DNA from: Pseudomonadota bacterium
GTDB lineage: Bacteria; Desulfobacterota; Binatia; Binatales; Binataceae
Direction of reading: 5' to 3'
Assembly (NCBI GenBank): GCA_021323675.1
Contig: JAJPKP010000018.1
Location: 49,567 to 113,566, forward strand
Length of the DNA: 64,000 nt
Below the pieces are notes generated by a model that had not been told where the DNA came from, searched no databases, and saw only the letters and a program-made list of their open reading frames with translations. Within the stretch, counting starts at the first letter, position 1; each line of letters starts with the position of its first letter. Shown piece after piece: positions 43,951 through 52,933 of the stretch. The position numbers and the translations under genes are program-made.

Positions 43951-43998
43951 CAGCGAGATCGACGAATCGAACCTCGCTGTGAAGACAGGGGCGGGAAT

Positions 43999-44856
43999 CT
44001 AACTATGTTGAAGCAGAGTCAGTTCGACGGCTGTGGCGGGTGACGCGCCGGCCGGATCCGCTTCCTTGAAAAAGGCGCCGGTCAGCATCAGCGGCGCTTC
44101 GCTGCGAAACCACGCCGCCCTGCGAAAGGTTTCACCGCGAAAGCATGGCTTGCGGTACACGATCCGCGCGCGGGCGAAGTAAAGCCGTTTGAGGTCGTGG
44201 CCCGCGCGCCGCAGCGAATCGGCCAGAAACTCCTCCATCGATCGCAAGTAGGCGGTCCCGTTTACGTGCCGGTTGGGATCGGTCTGGCCGTAGTGCCAGA
44301 CGTGACTCTCCGAATCGGAAAAGTCGGGCTTGCGCCCGAAGTCCGCCATCGATTCGACGGTGGGAATCTCCGTCAGGCGCGAAGGGCAGGGCCCAAGGCC
44401 AAGCTCAGCCGGAAGCTCGGTGACTCGTCGTCGTGCGGGGTCGGGATCGTAGCGCGTAAAGACGTTCACCATCCGCGCCCCGCCGAGGACCGTTCCACGA
44501 TCGTCGCGCATCGTATGGCGCCCTTCCCGCGCGATATGTCGGATCGCGCCGTTTTCATCCAGGCTCCTGGCCAGCCACGACTCGCCCCGCACTTCGATTC
44601 GCTCGCGCGTATCGCAGGGGACATCCGCCGTCTCATATTCGACATACACCAGCGGCGTGAAGATGCCGCCGTGGTTGGCGTGGTCATGGATACTGGCAAG
44701 GATGCGGCCCCACGGCGCGAAGTGCGATCGCCCGCTGTAATTCGAGATCGCCGACAGCCGGATTGTCATGCGTTCCGTCAGGTCCTGAAAGTGCACGGGT
44801 TCCCGATAATGCGATCGCAGAACCCGATCTGCGCCGGTTCGAGGTCGTTCCGCCAT
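43999..44856 (-). CDS. Thioesterase-like hotdog protein (acyl-ACP thioesterase type)
   Basis: The 285-residue protein has two probable hotdog halves. The second holds the telling pattern HYGQTDPNRHVNGTAYLRSMEEF, which matches the Asn/His segment of FatA/FatB and 4-hydroxybenzoyl-CoA-type thioesterases. The first half carries an ANHGGIFTPLVYVEYETADV strand. The catalytic residue set cannot be fully verified. An upstream TTG at 44892 is in frame, but ATG 44856 is the better start. Confidence 0.6.
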   Translation of the reverse strand: MAERPRTGADRVLRSHYREPVHFQDLTERMTIRLSAISNYSGRSHFAPWGRILASIHDHANHGGIFTPLVYVEYETADVPCDTRERIEVRGESWLARSLDENGAIRHIAREGRHTMRDDRGTVLGGARMVNVFTRYDPDPARRRVTELPAELGLGPCPSRLTEIPTVESMADFGRKPDFSDSESHVWHYGQTDPNRHVNGTAYLRSMEEFLADSLRRAGHDLKRLYFARARIVYRKPCFRGETFRRAAWFRSEAPLMLTGAFFKEADPAGASPATAVELTLLQHS

Positions 44857-44971
44857 GCTGCGCAGCGTAGCCGCTCCTGCCGAACGGCTCAACGGAACGG
44901 ACGCTACCGCCCGATGCTCGATAGGCGGGCGGCCGCGAAACCAAAGAGCCGCGTGCTTCAGATGGAAGCGC

Positions 44972-46135
44972 TCACACCGACTCGCCGGCGCACCAACCGC
45001 TCGACCAGGCCCATTGAAAATTGTACCCGCCGAGCCATCCGGTGACGTCGACCGCCTCGCCGATGAAGTAAAGTCCGGGCAGGTTTCGGACCTGCATGGT
45101 TTTCGACGACAGCGCGGCGGTGTCGATGCCGCCGACGGTGACCTCCGCTTTGGACCATCCTTGCGATGCCGCCGGCGTGAACCGCCATCGCTTCAATTCA
45201 TCGGCTGCCGCCTTCAAAGCCCGGTCGGACAGATGTGCCATCTGGCCCGGCTTGGCGAGCGCTTCGGCGAGACGATTCGGCAGCAATTCGCCGAGCACGG
45301 TTTTCAACTCGGCCCGCGGGCGGCTTCGGCGGCGATCCCTGAGGAAACCTTCCGCATCGATCCCCGGCATCAAATCGACGGCCAACGATTCGCCTTCTCT
45401 CCAGTACGAGGAAATCTGCAGAACCGCGGGACCCGACAGCCCGCGATGGGTAAACAGGATGCCTTCGCGAAAGCTGGTCGGGCCGCACGTCACGATCGCA
45501 TCCAACGATACGCCGGCCAGTGAACGGCAGAGTAGTGCCGTCGCCGGCCCCGCCTTGAGCGGGACCAGTCCGGCGCGGGGTGCGACGACCGGCACATCGA
45601 AGCGCCGCGCGGTTTCGTAGGCGAAGCCCGTCGCGCCCATTTTTGGAATCGAAAAGCCGCCGGTCGCGATCACCAGCGCGGGGGCGATGAAGATTCCACG
45701 GTCGGTTGCGATATTGAATCGATCCGTGCGGCTGATGTCCGCGACCCTGCAGCCGATGCGCAAATCCACGCGCGCCGCCTGGCACTCCGCGATCAGCATG
45801 CCAACTATCTCGCGCGCGGATCCGTCGCAGAAAAGTTGTCCGAGAGTCTTTTCGTGATACGCGATCCCGTGCCGCTCAACCATCGCGATGAAATCATATT
45901 GCGTGAACCGGCTGAGCGCCGACTTGCAGAAATGCGGGTTTGCCGAGATGAACCGCTCCGGGGAGATTTCGAGATTGGTGAAATTACAGCGTCCCCCGCC
46001 GGAGATGAGAATCTTGGCTCCGGGGCGGTCCAGATGCTCGAGCAGCGCGACGCGCTTGCCGCGCCGCCCGGCCGCAATCGCGCACATCATCCCCGCGGCG
46101 CCCGCGCCGATGACGACCACATCGAAATCGAACAT
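44972..46135 (-). CDS. HI0933/YhiN-family flavoprotein
   Basis: The 387-residue protein has the Rossmann motif VVVIGAGAAGMMCAI (6-20), SGGGRCNFTN (45-54) with the GGGRCN signature of HI0933-like oxidoreductases, and ends with GLYFIGEAVDVTGWLGGYNFQWAWSSG. It binds FAD; the function of the family is not known. ATG 46135 is the normal start; the frame is open 37 codons further. Confidence 0.92.
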   Translation of the reverse strand: MFDFDVVVIGAGAAGMMCAIAAGRRGKRVALLEHLDRPGAKILISGGGRCNFTNLEISPERFISANPHFCKSALSRFTQYDFIAMVERHGIAYHEKTLGQLFCDGSAREIVGMLIAECQAARVDLRIGCRVADISRTDRFNIATDRGIFIAPALVIATGGFSIPKMGATGFAYETARRFDVPVVAPRAGLVPLKAGPATALLCRSLAGVSLDAIVTCGPTSFREGILFTHRGLSGPAVLQISSYWREGESLAVDLMPGIDAEGFLRDRRRSRPRAELKTVLGELLPNRLAEALAKPGQMAHLSDRALKAAADELKRWRFTPAASQGWSKAEVTVGGIDTAALSSKTMQVRNLPGLYFIGEAVDVTGWLGGYNFQWAWSSGWCAGESV

Positions 46136-46211
46136 CGGCGTGCGGTTCAAGCTGGCCTTTGACTGGTGTGACGGAGAGGGATCGCCGAAAGGGAGCGGCT
46201 CGGGGATTTCG

Positions 46212-46871
46212 CTACAGATGTACGGACCATGGCCGGCCGCTGGCAACCGCTCCCGCTTGCGCCGCCTGCTCGAGGTCGCGCGCGATTGTCGAGGCGTCGG
46301 CGCGCGAGCCGACGTACTGGTACAGTTGCCGCCCGTCGGGACCGACCAGAAAAAACTCGAGAACGTGATCCACGCTGCCGTCCGATTCGCGCTGGCGGAC
46401 GAGCTTGAATTGCGCCATCAACCGGTCGATATCGGCAGGCGAACCGGTTAGAAACAACCATCCGTTCTGGTCAGCGCCCAACTGCCGGGCGTAATCGAGC
46501 AGCCGGGCAGGGTTGTCGTGCTCGGGGTCAACCGTAACCGATACGAACCAGACCTTGCTTCCGAGCATCGGACCCAGCCGGTTTGCGACTGTGCGCATCC
46601 GCGACGTGAGCGTCAGGCAAGGACCCGGACAGGTCGTATAGATGAAGTCGAAGAGCACCGGCTTGCCCTTGAGCGAGGACAGCGAGACCTTTTTGCCGTT
46701 CTGGTCGGTCAGTGTGATGTCGGGAAGACAGTCCGCGCTGCCGTTTACGCGATAAGCTCCCGCGCGTTGCTCCTCGCGCCTGCAGCCCGGCGCGGCGGCT
46801 CCGAGCGAAATCGCCAGCGATATCGCAAGCAGGGCGCGCCAGAGAAGCGGCGATCGTGATGAAGAGTGCAT
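46212..46871 (-). CDS. SCO1/SenC-type copper chaperone
   Basis: The 219-residue protein has an N-terminal export signal that ends near Cys30 (APGC, possible lipoprotein), then a thioredoxin-like fold with the copper ligands Cys81 and Cys85 (TTCPGPC) and His169 (SVDHVLEF). SCO proteins load copper into oxidase-type Cu sites or act as redox agents in the periplasm. It is the last gene of the minus-strand cop module, 4 bases after copD. Confidence 0.92.
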   Translation of the reverse strand: MHSSSRSPLLWRALLAISLAISLGAAAPGCRREEQRAGAYRVNGSADCLPDITLTDQNGKKVSLSSLKGKPVLFDFIYTTCPGPCLTLTSRMRTVANRLGPMLGSKVWFVSVTVDPEHDNPARLLDYARQLGADQNGWLFLTGSPADIDRLMAQFKLVRQRESDGSVDHVLEFFLVGPDGRQLYQYVGSRADASTIARDLEQAAQAGAVASGRPWSVHL

Positions 46872-46875
46872 GACG

Positions 46876-47841
46876 TTACTTGCTCTTGATTGGTTCCAGG
46901 TGCATTTCAGCGTGATGCGCGACCGGGCGATCGGCAACGGCGTGTGAATGCATCATCATATGTCCGGTTGCGGGCGGAGTGTTGCCGAGAAGCGACGCGA
47001 GCCCCATCACCGCCAAACCCAAAATGAGCGATTCGAAACCGACATTGCGCAGCAAGGTGCTCTGAACGTCGGCCTTGGAAACCTCCGGCATCAGGCGTTC
47101 CCGGTTGTAGGCCGCGATCGACAGCACCACACAGAATACCACGACCTTGATCACCAGCGTACGCCCATAGGTGGAGTAGAGCAGACGATAGAGATCGAGG
47201 CCGAGTTCCTGGTACGCGCTGAATGACCCGCTGATCGCGATCGCCGCGACGCTCCACGCGGCCGTGGTCGAAACCTTGCGCGCGGCCTTCTCGACCCACA
47301 GCGGCGGCGGCGCGGTCCGATGCGCGGTCATCCGGAAGGCGATCAGGGCCCCGATCCAGGTCCCGGCGGCGGCTTCATGGACGAAGTCGATCGCGACGGC
47401 GACGGGACCTTTGTCGATGGCGTGGCCGGCCAGCGCTTCGAGAAAAATCAGCAATGCGGCGCAAGCGCACACCGCCAGAATTCTCGTCCAGGCGCTCATC
47501 GGCAAAAGCACCGCGAACACCAGGATTGCTGCGACGGGCAGGAAGGTGCGCCAAACTTCGCCCGCGTGCGTTTGAGCCATCACTTCCGGAACCAGCGCAA
47601 CCGCGCTTCGCAGCGACGTTCCCGCCATCTCCGCCGTGATGCCAAGGAGCACGAATGGGGAAATCACCGCGATCGCAACCGCGGCCATTCGCCATACCGG
47701 CGCGACTGCGCAAACCATCGCATCGCGCGGAAGCCCATCCTGATCTCCCACGACGATGGCGAAAAATGCCGTTCCGAATACCGTCGCGCTTGCGAGCAGA
47801 AGCGGCCATTCGAGGATTGCTCTGCCATACAGCGGGCCCAT
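46876..47841 (-). CDS. copD: Copper resistance protein CopD
   Basis: The 321-residue inner-membrane protein has about eight helices and the CopD-type FVHEAAAGTWIGALIAF segment with conserved His, the final SLLGNTPP and the late HMMMHSHAVADRP His/Met-rich segment. CopD is proposed to move copper across the inner membrane with CopC as donor. Start ATG overlaps the copC stop by one base (TGATG). Confidence 0.9.
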   Translation of the reverse strand: MGPLYGRAILEWPLLLASATVFGTAFFAIVVGDQDGLPRDAMVCAVAPVWRMAAVAIAVISPFVLLGITAEMAGTSLRSAVALVPEVMAQTHAGEVWRTFLPVAAILVFAVLLPMSAWTRILAVCACAALLIFLEALAGHAIDKGPVAVAIDFVHEAAAGTWIGALIAFRMTAHRTAPPPLWVEKAARKVSTTAAWSVAAIAISGSFSAYQELGLDLYRLLYSTYGRTLVIKVVVFCVVLSIAAYNRERLMPEVSKADVQSTLLRNVGFESLILGLAVMGLASLLGNTPPATGHMMMHSHAVADRPVAHHAEMHLEPIKSK

Positions 47842-48224
47842 CAGGAGCCGTCCTCGACCGTAAAAAGGTAAGAACCTTCGGTTCGGTGACCGTCTTCCGC
47901 AACTATCGACCAGGACACATGATAATCGCCGGGTTTCAGCGGTTTCAGCGCAACGGCCAGCTCGCGCTTGTCTTTCGATCGTTGCGGAGCACTGGCCGTA
48001 ACGTCGTTGCCCTTATCGTCGGTGACCAGCAGCTTTGCGAACAGCGCCTCGATTGGACTGTCGAATCTGATAACGACGCGCGTGGGGGCGGGCTTTATCG
48101 TCGAGCCGGCCCCTGGCTCCTCGGCGGATGGAAATGCGTGTCCCCAGGCCGGAGATGAGAGGGCGCTCGCTGCGGCCGCTGCCGCAGCGAGCGCCAGAAC
48201 ACCCAGTGTCAGAGGGTGCTTCAA
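47841..48224 (-). CDS. copC: Periplasmic copper-binding protein CopC
   Basis: The 127-residue protein has a signal peptide ending near AWG, making His29 the mature N-terminus. With Asp111 and His113 (EDGHRTEG) it forms the expected Cu(II) site; His102 lies nearby. The last half has the typical LKPGDYHVSWSIVAEDGH strands. The start is TTG overlapping the stop of the upstream gene (TTGA), a tight translational coupling. Methionine-rich Cu(I) site is absent. Confidence 0.93.
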   Translation of the reverse strand: MKHPLTLGVLALAAAAAAASALSSPAWGHAFPSAEEPGAGSTIKPAPTRVVIRFDSPIEALFAKLLVTDDKGNDVTASAPQRSKDKRELAVALKPLKPGDYHVSWSIVAEDGHRTEGSYLFTVEDGS

Positions 48225-49156
48225 TTGAACGGAGTCCAGTTCGTCTGCGGGATGATGTCGTCGATGAAAAGATCGACAAGCCCGATGACGGTGGCGTGGT
48301 TGTTCGGCACGGTCGCCTGATTGACCGCCAACTGAGTCCCAACGCTGAGTTCGAGGGAGCTGTTCATGAATGCGATCCCCGGCGTGACGTTGATTTGCGG
48401 AAACGTCTGGCCTGACGGCCCGGTAATCAACTGGTCATAGTTGAACTCCACGAACGGATACATATTGCGGATGGGCCATGGAAGCCCGAGGTCTTTCACG
48501 TTGTTGCTCAGATACGGAAGCGAATATTCGATCACATTGTCCGCGAACATCTCGTGCCACGTGGCTCCCCCCAGGGCCGGTGCATAGCCGAAGTCGCCCT
48601 GGATTGCGAAAGGGCGCAGGTACTTGAAAATGCCTTTTTCCGGAAAATCGCGGCCAAAGCCTTTCGCCCACAGAAACTCGGGACCGAGCTGCGTATGATG
48701 CTGCTCCTCGACCGCCGCGTTTCCCACCGGGATGTCCATCGCGATTGCGATCGACAACCGAAACTCGCGCTGCGGAACCGTCCAGAAAGCCCATTTGGCC
48801 ATCGTTTCAAGCTCGCCAAAACCGCTGGCCGGCGGTCCTTCTTTGGGCGACTGATAGTTCCACGAGTTTCCGACCAGGATACTTACCAGGCCGCCCCCCG
48901 GCGCTCCGTCGGACATCCAGGCGGGAGCGGGTACGATGATTTTTTCCAGCGAATAGCCAAGCGAAAAGTCGCGCCCCTCCGCGCTGCGCGTCCATTGAGG
49001 ACGCAGGATGTCAAATTCGTTTTTCGGGTTGGCGTCTTCCGCTACCAGCGGTTCCAGAAACGTGTAATCGCCAACGGTCCCGTGAGCCCGGCACGGTTCC
49101 GCTCCAGCCACAATCAGTATCGAAATGACAAACACACACAAAATGGATTGCCTCAT
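48221..49156 (-). CDS. Probable outer-membrane/periplasmic protein of the copper module
   Basis: The 311-residue protein has a clear Sec signal (RQSILCVFVISILIVAG, then AEPCRA) and mature start HGTVGDYTF. The body has alternating strands with aromatic ends (DFSLGYSLEKIIVP, YPFVEFNYDQL, FPQINVTPGIAFM), like a transporter-type beta-barrel. The late part LELSVGTQLAVNQA supports a barrel. ATG 49156 has GGAG 7 bases upstream. It overlaps copC by 4 bases, so it belongs to the same operon. No named family recognised. Confidence 0.6.
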   Translation of the reverse strand: MRQSILCVFVISILIVAGAEPCRAHGTVGDYTFLEPLVAEDANPKNEFDILRPQWTRSAEGRDFSLGYSLEKIIVPAPAWMSDGAPGGGLVSILVGNSWNYQSPKEGPPASGFGELETMAKWAFWTVPQREFRLSIAIAMDIPVGNAAVEEQHHTQLGPEFLWAKGFGRDFPEKGIFKYLRPFAIQGDFGYAPALGGATWHEMFADNVIEYSLPYLSNNVKDLGLPWPIRNMYPFVEFNYDQLITGPSGQTFPQINVTPGIAFMNSSLELSVGTQLAVNQATVPNNHATVIGLVDLFIDDIIPQTNWTPFN

Positions 49157-49256
49157 CACAATCTCCACCACGACGGGCCGATTGACGCGTCCGCAACCCG
49201 ACAGCGCCGGCATGCGAACGTCCGGCCCTGGAAAAAAACCGAATGTTTGAAAAATG

Positions 49257-49577
49257 TTAGACGCGGGCGAGCGTCTTGGGTGGAGGAGGATCGGGAGTGA
49301 AGTGTATTTCGCGAGGGGCCGTAAAGGTCCCGTCGAAAATCGAACCTCGATCCAGGACGAAAGGCTCCGACGGGCCCGACGCCGGGATAGCCACATGGAC
49401 GTAAGCCGAAAGACTCGGTGCCTGCAGAGGATGGCACACGTCGAGCCTGACTTCAGGATGGTCGGGGCCGGCCGTGATATACACGCCTGTCATGACCGAA
49501 AAGCTGCCGGCCAGGATGGCGATCGCGAGCAGTGCCGCGAGCGGACGTGTCCGAAACTGTGCCAGTGACGGACGCAT
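49257..49577 (-). CDS. Small membrane-anchored or exported protein
   Basis: The 106-residue protein has an N-terminal hydrophobic stretch (PLAALLAIAILAGSFSVMTGVYI) after RTR, so it is anchored or exported. The rest is a small beta-rich domain with a single Cys (LDVCHP) and several Pro. No family recognised. It lies 7 bases after the DUF2318 gene and 100 bases before the outer-membrane gene, all on the same strand. The role in the metal module is unknown. Confidence 0.65.
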   Translation of the reverse strand: MRPSLAQFRTRPLAALLAIAILAGSFSVMTGVYITAGPDHPEVRLDVCHPLQAPSLSAYVHVAIPASGPSEPFVLDRGSIFDGTFTAPREIHFTPDPPPPKTLARV

Positions 49578-49584
49578 TGGCGGT

Positions 49585-50067
49585 CTAGAAAAGTCCCCGA
49601 TGCTTCATCAGATCGGAGGTCTCGACGGTTATTGACTTTCCGCTTTCATGGAGCGGCAGCTTGATTGGGGCGCACGACCCGAGACCGGCAGTCGCGTCGA
49701 GGCGGTAGCGGTTTCCGCAGAACCGGCACACCAGAAAGCCCCGCGAGGATGTGTAGCCTTTTCGATATTGAGCGCATTGCTGGCACGCATCCAAAGCGCC
49801 TTGCGCCTGGCCTGACTCGCTGCGCCCGAGGATAAAGCGGATTTCCTTGCCGGTGTCGTCACGATAGGAGAAAAAGCGAATGTCTCCGCGGTGGACGTCG
49901 GCGCTCGCGATCCGGATGGCGTCTTTTCCGTTCACGCGCGTGAACCGCGGCCCCACTCCGATTGCGGCCAGCGCCATGGTAACCGCGGTCAATATCACCG
50001 CGGATGCGATCACCAGGCGTCCCGTCAATTTCGCTTTTGAGCGAGCCATCACAATCCACGGTTGCAT
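49585..50067 (-). CDS. DUF2318 (Fe-S type) membrane protein
   Basis: The 160-residue protein has one N-terminal helix (LVIASAVILTAVTMALAAIGVG) and then a domain with Cys95-x2-Cys98 and Cys114-x2-Cys117 plus Cys132, matching DUF2318 (FLVCRFCGNRYRL). The family is found in putative iron or metal transport proteins next to FTR1-like permeases. Two starts are possible, 50067 and 50049. It is the most upstream gene of the minus-strand metal module. Confidence 0.82.
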   Translation of the reverse strand: MQPWIVMARSKAKLTGRLVIASAVILTAVTMALAAIGVGPRFTRVNGKDAIRIASADVHRGDIRFFSYRDDTGKEIRFILGRSESGQAQGALDACQQCAQYRKGYTSSRGFLVCRFCGNRYRLDATAGLGSCAPIKLPLHESGKSITVETSDLMKHRGLF

Positions 50068-50098
50068 CGGCGGATGCTCAAGTCAACGCGCGGCGGTT

Positions 50099-51634
50099 CT
50101 AATCAAGCCAGGCGCGCCGTTCCGCGCCCTGTGGGTCGTTCTCGATGCGGCATTTGACATCGAAGATCATCGTCGGCCGCGCGACGGTCTCGTACGCCGG
50201 CCAGGATGGGATCGCGTCGTTGTTCGGGTTTCCGGTTTTCGCGAATGCAATCCAGGTGCGGCTCATCTTTTCCGCGAGCGCGAGACGCTCGGGCGAGTCT
50301 CCCGTGAACGGCGCCGCATGCAGCGTCTCGAACACGAACGGGATCTCCAGCGCATGAGCCGATCTGAGCCTGCCGTCGAGGACCGGGCTTTCCCAGGTGA
50401 AGAGATATACGAAGACCGGCGCCGCATGCTGGGCGGCCTTGCGGTCGGCAATGGCCAGCGAGGGGATGCGCATCGCGTGGTCGGTGGTGATCGCGAGAAT
50501 CAGATCGCGCGAGGAATCGCCGGGACGCGCGCGCTTGTAGCGCTCGAGGATCGTCTCGCCTCGCTCGCCGACGAACATTCGCACTCGCTCCCGCGCCTTC
50601 GCATCGTCGAGATTGTCCAGCCAGGGAGCCAGCCCGAAAAACAGGTTCATCTCGTCCTTGTTCGTTCCGATCATCAAGGGAATTGCGGCGGAGATGGCCG
50701 GCGCCGCGGGCTCGAAAGGGCCCGCCGGAAGGTTCTTGCCGTCGATTACCGGGTTGAAGCCCATCCGCCGCCGGTCGGCGAATGACATCAGGCTGACTTT
50801 GCGAACCACCTCGGATTGAGCCTTGTTGAGCCGATCCGCCGGAACGCGGCGCAGCTCCGCAAGCTGTGATTCGCCGAGCCCGAGCTCCGCGAGCACCTGT
50901 CTTGCGGTCGCGGTCGCATCTTCGCGCGAGGCCATCCGCACCGCCGGGCCGCTCTGGACGATCGCCTTGTGAAACAGGCCGCGCGCCGCCGGCATCGCCA
51001 TCAGCACGCATACCTTCGCGCCGCCGCCCGATTCGCCGAAGATCGTGACATTGCCGGGATCGCCGCCGAAGGCCGCGATATTGTCCCGCACCCATTCCAG
51101 CGCGGCGACGATATCGAGCATCCCCGCGCTGCCCGACGAGGCGAAGGCATCGCCCCCACCGAGTTCATCAAGATGGAGAAATCCGAAGACGTTGAGGCGA
51201 TGATTGATCGTGACGACGACCACATCGCCTCTGCGCGCGAGATTGGCGCCGTCATACCAGGGCGACGATCCCGAACCCGCGATGAACGCGCCGCCGTGGC
51301 ACCAGAACATCACCGGCCGCTTGCGGCCATCGTTGATTGCCGGCGTCCACACATTCAGGACGAGGCAGTTTTCGTCCATCGGGAGCGGTTCCGCGATGTT
51401 AAACACCTTGAGCAGCGCGGGCGGCATCGCGAATGCGTTGTCGTCCTGAAACGCGCGCGGGCCGTATTCAAACGCATCGCGTACCCCTGCCCACGGCGAT
51501 GGCTTGACCGGGGGCATGAATCGCCGGGGTCCATCAACCGGGCCGCCATAGGGGATTCCTTTGAAGACGTTGATGCCGTTGTTTCGAATTCCGCGAATCT
51601 TTCCGCTCGATATTTCGGCGATTACGTGTTCCAT
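50099..51634 (-). CDS. Type B carboxylesterase/lipase
   Basis: The 511-residue protein has the oxyanion hole HGGAF (113-117), nucleophile Ser202 in FGESGGGAKV, the acid in GTNKDEMNLFF and the His in RSAHALEIPFVF, a full catalytic triad. A GGGAGG site is 7 bases before ATG 51634. No signal peptide, so it is cytoplasmic. The substrate is unknown. It lies 31 bases upstream of the DUF2318 gene on the same strand. Confidence 0.93.
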   Translation of the reverse strand: MEHVIAEISSGKIRGIRNNGINVFKGIPYGGPVDGPRRFMPPVKPSPWAGVRDAFEYGPRAFQDDNAFAMPPALLKVFNIAEPLPMDENCLVLNVWTPAINDGRKRPVMFWCHGGAFIAGSGSSPWYDGANLARRGDVVVVTINHRLNVFGFLHLDELGGGDAFASSGSAGMLDIVAALEWVRDNIAAFGGDPGNVTIFGESGGGAKVCVLMAMPAARGLFHKAIVQSGPAVRMASREDATATARQVLAELGLGESQLAELRRVPADRLNKAQSEVVRKVSLMSFADRRRMGFNPVIDGKNLPAGPFEPAAPAISAAIPLMIGTNKDEMNLFFGLAPWLDNLDDAKARERVRMFVGERGETILERYKRARPGDSSRDLILAITTDHAMRIPSLAIADRKAAQHAAPVFVYLFTWESPVLDGRLRSAHALEIPFVFETLHAAPFTGDSPERLALAEKMSRTWIAFAKTGNPNNDAIPSWPAYETVARPTMIFDVKCRIENDPQGAERRAWLD

Positions 51635-51704
51635 CGGTCAGCCTCCCGTCGATGCAACAAGGGTCGCGTGGCGCGGCGGACGCCCCAGCTCGGAAAACGG
51701 GCGA

Positions 51705-52817
51705 TCACTTCCATCCGCGATGAGCGATCTCCGCGACCAGTCTCAGCTTTGCTTCCTGAACGGTTTCCGGAATCGGGTTGCCTTCCCATACGGTTCCGAA
51801 TCCGCATTGGGTCGAAAGTCCCATCTGCTCGCGCGGGAAAAATCGCGCGGCCTCGTCGATCCGTTTGGTAATTTCTTCCACGGGCTCCAGCTCGGCGCGC
51901 TTGGTCGAGATCAGGCCGAGCACCACGAACTTGTCTTTGGGCGCATCGCGCAGCGGCTCGAAGGAACCCGATCGCCAATCGTCGTACTCGAGCAGAAAGC
52001 GATCGAACTTGCGCGTCCGGGAAAATACCTGCCGGGCGATCGGATCGTAGCCGCCTTCGCCGACATAGTAGCCCTTGTTATTGCCGCGGCACATGTGGAG
52101 CGCGAATGAGACGCCGGGAACGCCGGCGACGCCGTTGACGATGTCGATGCCTTCGGTAAGCAGCCGATCCGGGTCCATCCCTTGATCCGCGAAGTCCTGC
52201 CTGCGCCGCTCCGGATCGCAAAGCATTCCCAGCTCGGGTGCGTCAATCTGTATGTATTCACATCCCAGCGCCGCCAGCTCCTGTGCTTCCTGATGAACAA
52301 TCGCGGCCGCATCGCGAAACAGATCGAACGGGTCCGGATACGCGTCGCGCGAGTATTGAGGCGACCACCTGAGCGTCATCATCAGCGGACTTGGCAGCGT
52401 GACCTTGAGGGGTCGCTTCGCTCTGCGGCGCGCGTAGGTAAATTCCTCGTTCGTAAGCGAGCGCGTGCGCCGAATTTTGTCCACCACCGCGTACTGAACC
52501 TGGATATCAGTTTGTTCCCCGGGTTTGCCCTGCTCGTGCGGACGGCGCCAGACGCGGGTGAATGCCGGGATCGGCTTCACGCCGGAGATCACGTCGGTCA
52601 GCGGCGCGATGAAATGCGTCCGGCGCATCTCCCCGTCGGTGACCACATCGACGCCGCAGCTCTCCTGCAGCGCGATCATCTGGTCAACAGCGCGGTCTTC
52701 GATCTCCTTGAACTCGCGTGTGCTGATTTCCCTGGATTCCCATCGCCTGCGCGCACGCTTGAGATATTCGGGGCGCAGCAACGAGCCGATTACCTCGGCG
52801 CGGTAAATCTCGGCCAT
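51705..52817 (-). CDS. Cobalamin-independent methionine synthase (MetE C-terminal domain)-like protein
   Basis: The 370-residue protein is the stand-alone MetE-like barrel (COG0620 type). Zinc ligands are His241 and Cys243 (HMCRG), Glu277 (LLEYDD) and Cys338 (TQCGFG). The TDGEMRR and QIDAPELGML segments fit the methyl-donor and thiol sites. It has no N-terminal folate-type half. GAGG lies before ATG. It is a thiol methyltransferase or a lyase of thiol conjugates; a role in ether or thioether breakdown is possible. Confidence 0.85.
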   Translation of the reverse strand: MAEIYRAEVIGSLLRPEYLKRARRRWESREISTREFKEIEDRAVDQMIALQESCGVDVVTDGEMRRTHFIAPLTDVISGVKPIPAFTRVWRRPHEQGKPGEQTDIQVQYAVVDKIRRTRSLTNEEFTYARRRAKRPLKVTLPSPLMMTLRWSPQYSRDAYPDPFDLFRDAAAIVHQEAQELAALGCEYIQIDAPELGMLCDPERRRQDFADQGMDPDRLLTEGIDIVNGVAGVPGVSFALHMCRGNNKGYYVGEGGYDPIARQVFSRTRKFDRFLLEYDDWRSGSFEPLRDAPKDKFVVLGLISTKRAELEPVEEITKRIDEAARFFPREQMGLSTQCGFGTVWEGNPIPETVQEAKLRLVAEIAHRGWK

Positions 52818-52933
52818 CGCCTGAACCTCCAGCTCATCCCGATTCTTAGCTCACCTCGCACCGGAACCGGTAGCGGACCGCAATCGACATTCGATAGCCG
52901 CGCATAGTAGAAAACACCCGAGGCAGGGCGACT

